A stretch of 64,000 bases of DNA from an uncultured Treponema sp. (GTDB lineage: Bacteria > Spirochaetota > Spirochaetia > Treponematales > Treponemataceae). The DNA lies in assembly GCA_934667505.1 (NCBI GenBank), contig CAKULY010000002.1, positions 1-64,000 of the forward strand. The letters are read 5' to 3'. This document shows positions 57,705 to 64,000 of this stretch, in pieces. The notes under the pieces were generated by a model. That model was not told the DNA's origin. It made no database searches and saw only the letters and a program-made list of their open reading frames with translations. A program made the translations under genes and the position numbers. Numbering within the stretch: position 1 is the first letter of the stretch; each line of letters begins with the position of its first letter.

Positions 57705-60401
57705 TTATTCCTTTAGGCGAGACCAGTTTTCTTCTTTAAATATATCGTCTTTTACGGTGTACCATTGCGAATCGTCTATTTTGAACTTTTTGTTGTTGCG
57801 GCTTCTTAGGTTTTCTACAGGTGCATAGGAAATTTTCACAAAGTCAGATTTTTTTTCTTGCGGAATTTTTAATGCGTTTCCAGTGAATGGATTTTTAGCG
57901 TCTTTTATAATTCCTTCTGTGGCAAGGGCAGGCGTGTCGGAATTAGTCATAAAAGTGTCGTCGATTTTAAGAGAGCCGTGCGAAGAGAAATCTTTAACAA
58001 GCAGAGTGGCTGTAACGCTTTCTTTCATAAACGGAATGTGGTTAAAGTCGTTTTCAAACTGCTTTGAATTTGCTCCTTGCCCGTGGTCAGAAACAATTAT
58101 TATTCTTGTGTTGTCATAGCAATTGTTTTTTCTTAAAAAATCAAAAAAGTTGTTCCATTTGTTTAAAATCGCGTTTGCAGCGTGAAAATTTGCGTCATTT
58201 TTAAATTCGGAAGAGCCTTTCATTTCTTCTGTTACTTCGCTTGAATGCAAATACTGTTTTGTGCCGTCTTTTTTGTAAATGAAAGGGGAATAGTCGGCGG
58301 AATTTAAAAATCTTGCTTCGTGAGTTGTTTCATTATCGATGATAATAAGGCTTGGCTTTTGGGAAGCTGTGTCTGCAAGCAAAGGCATTAAGTCGAGCGT
58401 GGAATATGAATCGTCAAAAAATTTGTCTTCAATTTTGGAATTGCTTTGCATCCAGTAAGAGCGGTGAAAAACCATCGGTCTGAAAAACGGCGGAACAATT
58501 TTGAACAAGCCAAGATACGCAAAATTTCTTTTTAAAAGATTTGAAAGAATCGGGTACGGCTTTATTCCGTTCATTTTGTACCAAATGTTATTGTAAGCGC
58601 GTTTTGTAATGTGGCGGCTGACATTCGGTATGTCGTTGTAAATTTGCGAGACAGGTTCTTCTCCGTAGTTTTCGTAAGGCAAATCGCTTACCGTTACTTG
58701 AAAACCTGCGTTGTAAAAAAGAGTTGGCATTGTCAAAAGCGCCTGGTTGTGCTTTTGCTGAATTGTTCCTTCCCTTTTGTTTATTTCGTAAGGAGTAAAA
58801 TCGTAGCCGCCGAAAAGAGCTGGTGCTCCAATTTGCGTGTAATAGCTGGAAGAAACCGTGTTTGGATAAAATGTGAATCCGTCGTACTCCTGAGCCAGTT
58901 TTGGATTTTCCTTAAAGGCTTGAGCAACTAAAGGAGAAACGCAGGCATCTTCCATAATCACAAGCACGTTTTTTTCGTCTTTTGAAAAGTGAAAAATTGG
59001 CTCAACCTGAATTTTTGCTTCATAGTCCATCTTTTTGTAGTTCGAGCTTATAAAAACAATGTTTTTTACAGTAATTGTAACGCAAGAAAGCAGCAAAACT
59101 GAGCAGATGTAATTTAGGATTTTAATCTTTTTTGAAACTAAAAAGAATGTAAATGCGAAAATCAGCGCCAGAACTAAAAAGTTTAGCGAAGTTTCGCCAA
59201 GGGAAGGGAAAACAACTTCGTGCATAAAAGTTAAATCATCGTTTAATGCGCCGTAACTTCCGCTGAAAACAAAGCAGTTTACAATCGAACAAATGAACAC
59301 TGCTGGAAGAACAAGCGAAAATGCCTTTTTTACATTTTTAGAAAATAATTTGTAAAAGCAAGCTGGCCAAAAAACGTATAATCCCAAAGCCTGCGCAAAA
59401 GGAACAAATAAAAATACAAAAGGAGATTTGTAATTGTCGATGTAGCAAAAATTTGCAGGGGAAGATTCAATTGCGAACGAAGGAATTACCGCTCCTACTA
59501 AAAAAGCCGTTGAAAATGCAGAAAGAAAAAACAAAAAGTCCCGGTTTTTAGGTTTGTCTAAAGGCGCAAGCTTGTTTTGCAAAACGTACGAAACGCCTTT
59601 TGCAATTTGAAAATAAAACAGAACTGCAATAAAAAGAATTATCATTCCAGCAATGTAGATTTTCTTTCCCGTTGAAAAAGCCCAGATTATGCCCATGCCT
59701 AAAACTATGCAGCAGCAGGCGTGAAAAACTTTGCCAGGATTTTTTAATTTGAAGAAAACGTTTTTTACCAAAGACAAAATGTTGTTCATCGTCCAGTAAA
59801 CTACAAGTCCTGCCGGTGAATTGTACAAAAGCAAAAGAAAAATTGCCGCCGAGGCAAAAATTTGTATTTTTTCGCTTTTTGCGTGTCCTTTTGAATAAAT
59901 AACGCCAGAAATGCAGTTGATTGCAGTCATCAAAATTGGCAAAATATTGATGTAAAAATTCCCGATTTTTGCAAAGTGGTCAGGGGCTCCAAAATCTTTT
60001 ATGAACAAAAAACTGTAGCCTTTTAGCGATTCAACGTTTGATAAAAATGTATACGCCGCTATAAAAAAAGGAATTTGAATCAGCAGACTGAACGAAGAGC
60101 GCAATGCGTAAATCGGGCGGTAATTGTTTTGGCGGTAGTAGGCGTTTAAAATCATGTATTGCTCGTCGCCTTTAAAAGTCTTTTTGATTTTATCAACCCA
60201 AGGTTTTAATTTTTTTTGAGTTTGGCGTTCTTGTTCCTGCCAGTTTTCCGCAACGATATATAATGGAAGACAAAACAGTGTTACTACAAAACTCAATGCA
60301 ATTACAGAAATTCCTTTTGATGTTACGCTAGAAAAAAACACATAAAAAAATTCTAAAATATTCGAAATCGGTGAAATTATGAGATTGTAAAAGAAGTTCA
60401 T
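57705..60401 (-). CDS. YidC/Oxa1-like domain fused to LTA-synthase/sulfatase-like domain (paralogue 2)
   Basis: 898 residues, same layout as paralogue 1. YidC-like part 1-225 (FVVTLFCLPLYIVAENWQEQ; T41 at the usual arginine position; AYYRQNNYRPIYALRSSFS). Helical middle 225-440. Sulfatase-fold part from about 465: VLVIMEDACVSP (about 475), SSSYYTQIGAPALFGGYDF, IIDNETTHEARF (about 692), IIVSDHGQGA (about 768). Metal and nucleophile positions appear kept. The two proteins differ strongly in loops, so they may modify different substrates. Its promoter contains a C9 tract in the -35/-10 spacer, which suggests ON/OFF switching. No ribosome binding site precedes the ATG. Confidence 0.82.
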   Translation of the reverse strand: MNFFYNLIISPISNILEFFYVFFSSVTSKGISVIALSFVVTLFCLPLYIVAENWQEQERQTQKKLKPWVDKIKKTFKGDEQYMILNAYYRQNNYRPIYALRSSFSLLIQIPFFIAAYTFLSNVESLKGYSFLFIKDFGAPDHFAKIGNFYINILPILMTAINCISGVIYSKGHAKSEKIQIFASAAIFLLLLYNSPAGLVVYWTMNNILSLVKNVFFKLKNPGKVFHACCCIVLGMGIIWAFSTGKKIYIAGMIILFIAVLFYFQIAKGVSYVLQNKLAPLDKPKNRDFLFFLSAFSTAFLVGAVIPSFAIESSPANFCYIDNYKSPFVFLFVPFAQALGLYVFWPACFYKLFSKNVKKAFSLVLPAVFICSIVNCFVFSGSYGALNDDLTFMHEVVFPSLGETSLNFLVLALIFAFTFFLVSKKIKILNYICSVLLLSCVTITVKNIVFISSNYKKMDYEAKIQVEPIFHFSKDEKNVLVIMEDACVSPLVAQAFKENPKLAQEYDGFTFYPNTVSSSYYTQIGAPALFGGYDFTPYEINKREGTIQQKHNQALLTMPTLFYNAGFQVTVSDLPYENYGEEPVSQIYNDIPNVSRHITKRAYNNIWYKMNGIKPYPILSNLLKRNFAYLGLFKIVPPFFRPMVFHRSYWMQSNSKIEDKFFDDSYSTLDLMPLLADTASQKPSLIIIDNETTHEARFLNSADYSPFIYKKDGTKQYLHSSEVTEEMKGSSEFKNDANFHAANAILNKWNNFFDFLRKNNCYDNTRIIIVSDHGQGANSKQFENDFNHIPFMKESVTATLLVKDFSSHGSLKIDDTFMTNSDTPALATEGIIKDAKNPFTGNALKIPQEKKSDFVKISYAPVENLRSRNNKKFKIDDSQWYTVKDDIFKEENWSRLKE

Positions 60402-60438
60402 AATTTCAGTATAAATTTTATGGGGGGGGGTAGGTCAA
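60402..60438 (-). promoter_or_regulatory. Predicted phase-variable leaderless promoter with C9 spacer tract
   Basis: On the minus strand TTGACC (60433-60438) and TATACT (60408-60413) are separated by 19 bases that contain nine C (G on +, 60422-60430). The -10 lies six bases before the ATG. Six other leaderless promoters here have 16-17-base spacers, so loss of two C would give the usual distance. Confidence 0.62.
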
Positions 60439-60491
60439 GTACTCTTTGCTACTTGTTTTTAATCTAAGTTTGTCTTATTCTTTATATAGTC

Positions 60492-60684
60492 CTAAATTCG
60501 AGTTTTAAAAGAACTAAAAGCGAAAGCGAATTTACAATTTGTGAAGATTTTGTGCGATAAGAACGTCTAAGGTTGCGTAGCAACCAAAACCAATTCAAAC
60601 GAAGTGCGAGCACAACCATCTGTAGCAAATTGTAAATTCGCTGAAAGCATTTTTTTATAATTGCAAAAGCTCGAAATTTGGGCT
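60492..60684. repeat. Dispersed foldback repeat, long form (copy 9)
   Basis: The most complete long copy: outer arms ATTCGAGTTTT and AAAGCTCGAAAT; inner arms GCGAATTTACAATTTG and CAAATTGTAAATTCGC; central palindrome GGTTGCGTAGCAACC. With the promoter it fills the 307-base divergent gap. Confidence 0.78.
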
Positions 60685-60708
60685 ATATAAATTATTTTGG
60701 AGATTTTG

Positions 60709-61953
60709 ATGTCTGGTTTGTTTTTGTACATTGACCCGGGAACGGGCAGTATGCTTTTTTCGCTTTTTATTGGGCTTGCAACAACCGCCGTTTTTGGAAT
60801 TCGTGCGCTTTCTATAAAACTTAAAGCAATTGTGGGGCGGGGAAAACAGACCGAGCTTGATAAATCGCACTTGGGAATTGTGATTTATTCTGATTCAAAA
60901 AGATATTGGAACGTTTTTGGCCCGATTGCTCATGAATTTGAAAACCGAAAGATTCCGTTGACTTATTTTACTCAAAGCAGCGACGATCCGGCTCTCTCTG
61001 AAAAATTTGAATACGTAAAAACACAATTCATAGGCGAAGGCAACAAAGGTTTTGCCAAAATGAACTTCTTGAATGCGGATATCTGCCTTTCTACAACACC
61101 AGGGCTTGACGTTCTTCAGTGGAAAAGAAGCAAGCTTTGCAAGTATTACGTGCATATTCCGCACATGCTAAGCGATATGACCGGTTACAGAATGTTTGGG
61201 CTTGACTACTACGATGCTGTTTTGTGTACCGGCGACTATCAAAAAACTGACATCCAAAAGCTGGAAGAAATCAGGGGAACTAAAAAGAAGGAATTTGTGA
61301 CCGTCGGTTACCCGCCAATGGACGAAATGAAGAAAAGACTTGATTCTGTTCAAAAAAGTTCTTCTGAAAATGGCATAAAAACTGTTTTAGTCGCTCCAAG
61401 CTGGGGAAAAAGCGGAATTCTTTCTAAATATGGCGAAAAATTCCTTGAGGCTCTAAAAAATACTGGATATAAAATAGTGGTTCGCCCTCATCCTCAAAGC
61501 CTTAGCGCCGAAAAAGATATGATTGACCGGCTGATGAAAAAGTTTCCAAATGGCGAAAATTTTGAATGGAATTTTGACAACGACAACTTTAACTGCATGA
61601 ACAATGCTTCCATTTTGATTTCCGATTTTTCTGGAATTATTTTTGAATTCACGCTTTTGTTCGACAAGCCTGTAATTTACGCCGACACAAATTTCGACAA
61701 AGCTCCTTACGACGCAAGCTGGATTGACGGCGAAATGTGGCAGTTTAAAACATTGCCTTTGCTTGGCGAAAAACTTTCTGAAGAAAAAATATCTGATATA
61801 AAAAATGTGATTGACGGAACAATTGCAAATGACAAGTACGCCGAAGGTAGAAAAATTGCCCGGGAACAAGCCTGGCAAAATCCTGGTGAATCTGTAAATA
61901 AAATTGTTGACTACTTAAGTCAAAAGCAAAAAAGTTTAGCGGAGGAAAAATAG
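60709..61953 (+). CDS. CDP-glycerol glycerophosphotransferase-like (TagB/TagF family) protein
   Basis: The 414-residue protein starts at MSGLFLYIDPGTGSML; GGAG six bases before the ATG at 60709 decides the start over an in-frame TTG at 60697. The N-terminus has one hydrophobic anchor. The rest resembles the GT-B-like Glyphos_transf family: KYYVHIPHMLSDMTGYR, VLVAPSWGKSGIL, VVRPHPQSLSAEK and ASILISDFSGIIFEFTLLFDKPVIYAD, the typical C-terminal motif. Members polymerise or prime poly(glycerol/ribitol phosphate), or transfer other groups from CDP carriers. The PntC-like gene begins at the next base. Confidence 0.85.
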   Translation: MSGLFLYIDPGTGSMLFSLFIGLATTAVFGIRALSIKLKAIVGRGKQTELDKSHLGIVIYSDSKRYWNVFGPIAHEFENRKIPLTYFTQSSDDPALSEKFEYVKTQFIGEGNKGFAKMNFLNADICLSTTPGLDVLQWKRSKLCKYYVHIPHMLSDMTGYRMFGLDYYDAVLCTGDYQKTDIQKLEEIRGTKKKEFVTVGYPPMDEMKKRLDSVQKSSSENGIKTVLVAPSWGKSGILSKYGEKFLEALKNTGYKIVVRPHPQSLSAEKDMIDRLMKKFPNGENFEWNFDNDNFNCMNNASILISDFSGIIFEFTLLFDKPVIYADTNFDKAPYDASWIDGEMWQFKTLPLLGEKLSEEKISDIKNVIDGTIANDKYAEGRKIAREQAWQNPGESVNKIVDYLSQKQKSLAEEK

Positions 61954-63783
61954 ATGCAAGCATTAATGTTAGCGGCTGGAATGGGAAAACGGCTTGGTCG
62001 TTTTACAAAGAATTCTACAAAATGTATGGTTCCTGTAAATGGAAAAACTCTTATAGAATATGCAATAGAATCTCTAATTCAATGCGGAATAAAAAAGTTT
62101 GTAATGGTTGTTGGTTACAAGTCTGAAATTCTTATAAACTTTATCAAGGAAAAGTTTCCAGAAGAACGTCTTAATGGAATGAAGATTGAATTTATTGAAA
62201 ATCCAATCTACGACAAAACGAACAATATTTATTCGCTTTACCTTGCAAAAAATTGTCTTGCAGAAGACGACACTCTTCTTCTTGAAAGCGATTTGATTTT
62301 TAAAAAAGAAATTTTATCTTCGTTGATTTCCAGTTCTGACAAAAATGTCGCCGTTGTTTCAAAGTTTGAATCTTGGATGGACGGAACTTGTACTCTGCTT
62401 AATTGTGAAAATCAGATAACTCAAATAGTTGATAAATCTGCATTTAAGTGGAATCACACAGAAGAATATTATAAGACTGTAAATATTTATAAATTTTCTA
62501 AAGATTTTTCAAAGAACTATTACATTCCATTTCTTGAAGCATATCAAAAAGCATTTGGAGAAAACGAATACTATGAACAGGTTCTAAAGGTAATTTCATT
62601 TCTTTCTTCAACGGCAATAAAAGGAATGAAGGTTAGCGGTGATGATTGGTATGAAATAGATGATGCCGCGGATTTAGCAATTGCCGAAGACCGTTTTGCA
62701 AATAATGAAGAAAAAATAAAGCGTATGCAACATCGCTACGGTGGCTATTGGCGTTTTCCTAATATGAAAGACTTTTGCTATTTGGTAAACCCATATTTTC
62801 CTCCGCAGAATATGATTGATGAACTTTCTTCAAATTTTAAAACTTTGCTTACTCAGTATCCAAGTGGGGCTGCTCAGCAAAGCCTTTTATTAGGAAAAAT
62901 TTTTAATATTCTTCCAGAAAACATTGTTGCAGGAAATGGCGCTGCGGAATTAATTGCCTCGCTAGGAGAAAAAATAGAAGGTTCCGTGGCGATTCCTTAT
63001 CCAACTTTTAATGAATATCCAGAACGTTTTATTAATGCAAAGACTGTTCCGGTTCCAGTAAATAAGGAAACATTTTCTTATACGGCTGAAGATATTCTTA
63101 AAACAGTAAGGACTTCTGGAGCAAAAACAGTTCTTCTTATAAATCCTGATAATCCAAGTGGAAATTTTTTGAATAAAAAAGATGTTCTTTTGCTTTGTTC
63201 TGAATTGAAAAAACTAGATGCAAAACTTATTTTTGACGAAAGTTTTATTGATTTCGCACAAAAAGACGAACGATACACTTTGCTTGATGATAAAATTTTA
63301 ATGGAAAATCCAAATCTTATTGTTGTAAAATCTATAAGCAAAAGCTATGGAGTTCCAGGCTTGCGTCTCGGTTTGCTTGCAAGTTCAGACTCTAGCTATG
63401 TAAAGCAGATTCAAAAGAAGAATGCAATTTGGAATATTAATTCGTTTGCAGAATACTACTTGCAAATCTATGATAAGTATAAAAAATTGTATGCAAATGC
63501 CTGCGATAAAATTGCAGAAGAAAGAGAACGTTTCTCTTTCGAACTGGCAAAAATTCCAGATTTTTATGTATTCCCAAGTCAAGCGAACTTTTTAATGTGC
63601 AGGCTTGATGGAAAAATTGCCGCGTCTGAACTTACTCAGATTCTAATGCAGCGTTACAATCTTTTTATAAAAGATTTAACTGGAAAGAAATGTTTTGAAA
63701 GTGGAAAGTACATAAGGCTTGCAGTTCGCGATAAAAATGACAACGACGCTTTGCTTTGTGCATTAAAAGAAATTTTGTGTTGA
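61954..63783 (+). CDS. pntC: PntC-like bifunctional cytidylyltransferase/aminotransferase
   Basis: 609 residues. Residues 1-245 are a nucleotidyltransferase: LMLAAGMGKRLGRFTKNSTK, then LLLESDLIF with the metal aspartate (about 112) and DDWYEIDDAADL. Residues 260-609 are a fold-type I PLP transaminase: NPDNPSGNFL, IFDESFIDF, and the PLP lysine in SISKSYGVPGLRLG (about 470). The same fusion is known as PntC in Treponema denticola, where the N-terminal domain makes CMP-2-aminoethylphosphonate. Phosphonate genes (pepM, ppd) are not in this window, so phosphocholine or another phospho-amine is also possible. GGAGG precedes the ATG; directly coupled to the TagF-like gene. Confidence 0.8.
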   Translation: MQALMLAAGMGKRLGRFTKNSTKCMVPVNGKTLIEYAIESLIQCGIKKFVMVVGYKSEILINFIKEKFPEERLNGMKIEFIENPIYDKTNNIYSLYLAKNCLAEDDTLLLESDLIFKKEILSSLISSSDKNVAVVSKFESWMDGTCTLLNCENQITQIVDKSAFKWNHTEEYYKTVNIYKFSKDFSKNYYIPFLEAYQKAFGENEYYEQVLKVISFLSSTAIKGMKVSGDDWYEIDDAADLAIAEDRFANNEEKIKRMQHRYGGYWRFPNMKDFCYLVNPYFPPQNMIDELSSNFKTLLTQYPSGAAQQSLLLGKIFNILPENIVAGNGAAELIASLGEKIEGSVAIPYPTFNEYPERFINAKTVPVPVNKETFSYTAEDILKTVRTSGAKTVLLINPDNPSGNFLNKKDVLLLCSELKKLDAKLIFDESFIDFAQKDERYTLLDDKILMENPNLIVVKSISKSYGVPGLRLGLLASSDSSYVKQIQKKNAIWNINSFAEYYLQIYDKYKKLYANACDKIAEERERFSFELAKIPDFYVFPSQANFLMCRLDGKIAASELTQILMQRYNLFIKDLTGKKCFESGKYIRLAVRDKNDNDALLCALKEILC

Positions 63784-63807
63784 GTTGCAAATAGAAGAGT
63801 TTCATCT

Positions 63808-64000
63808 ATGCGTCAAAATAAGACTTTGAACAAACGTCTTTTCATTTCTCTTATATTAAACGTTCTAATCGCAGTATTTGAAATTATTGCAGTTGTTCTG
63901 ACTTTTGCAGAATACGGTAACTTCACATTTTTCAAATACTACACGCAGGACAGCAATATTCTTTTGGGAATTTCGTGTGCAGTTATGGCGATTTTAAAAG
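63808..64000 (+). CDS. Membrane protein, Pr6Pr/FAR-17a-like, truncated by the window end
   Basis: The first 64 residues are visible: a basic start (MRQNKTLNKRLFISLI) and two hydrophobic segments around FFKYYTQDSNILLGISCAVM. The YYTQDSNILLGI segment resembles the FTxxSNLL motif of Pr6Pr-type integral membrane proteins of unknown function. It starts 24 bases after the PntC-like stop on the same strand, so it probably belongs to that operon. Confidence 0.6.
   Translation, partial: MRQNKTLNKRLFISLILNVLIAVFEIIAVVLTFAEYGNFTFFKYYTQDSNILLGISCAVMAILK

Overview
The window looks like chromosome from a host-associated treponeme (phylum Spirochaetota), probably a rumen or gut Treponema. This is inferred from low GC content, the TIGR03545/TIGR03546 pair, a PntC-like cytidylyltransferase/aminotransferase fusion, many lipoproteins, and the absence of any phage or plasmid genes. 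I see no rRNA, tRNA or CRISPR array. I recognise about 50 protein genes, two gene remnants and several families of short intergenic repeats.

Layout. 0-9.2 kb: SUMF1-type lipoprotein, a frameshifted small gene, PLD-like protein, HD-GYP protein, orphan DNA methyltransferase, CrtO-like membrane protein, THUMP RNA methylase plus TetR regulator, lipoprotein. 9.2-16.3 kb: alpha-glucan use, with a 1445-residue glycogen-debranching/pullulanase fusion and a secreted GH31 glucosidase flanked by inverted copies of a 131-bp MITE-like element. 16.3-31 kb: EFR1 flavodoxin-ferredoxin, NAD-dependent epimerase, RlmB, YchJ-like protein, CBM48 protein, EAL-CBS-PPM signalling protein, NlpC/P60 protein, lipoprotein, SlyX, M18 aminopeptidase, HAD phosphatase, EttA, NhaC antiporter with an upstream 52-residue gene. 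31-46.5 kb: ECF S component, TrkA/TrkH, CrtI-like oxidoreductase with two tiny membrane proteins, PfkB kinase, short MetH, TIGR03546/TIGR03545, UppP, NAD(P)HX repair enzyme.

46.6-64 kb is a cell-envelope glycopolymer locus. It holds UDP-glucose dehydrogenase, a GumK-like glucuronosyltransferase, WecE, an ArnC-like GT2, a two-gene EamA/ArnEF-like flippase, a multi-spanning GT-C-like protein, two convergent paralogues that fuse a YidC/Oxa1-like domain to an LTA-synthase/sulfatase-like domain, a CDP-glycerol-glycerophosphotransferase-like protein and a PntC-like bifunctional enzyme. A coherent reading is that a lipid-linked glycan is built inside, flipped, and decorated outside with a phospho-substituent by the sulfatase-fold domains.

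The most notable signals are: (1) the YidC-sulfatase fusions, both lacking the conserved YidC arginine; (2) a nine-base C tract (G on the + strand) in the -35/-10 spacer of one fusion gene, and a second G9 tract inside wecE, which suggest phase variation of the surface polymer; (3) at least seven genes whose -10 box lies 5-7 nt before the start codon, implying leaderless mRNAs; (4) 5' stem-loops abutting the Shine-Dalgarno sequence of several genes; (5) a dispersed foldback repeat present about nine times.
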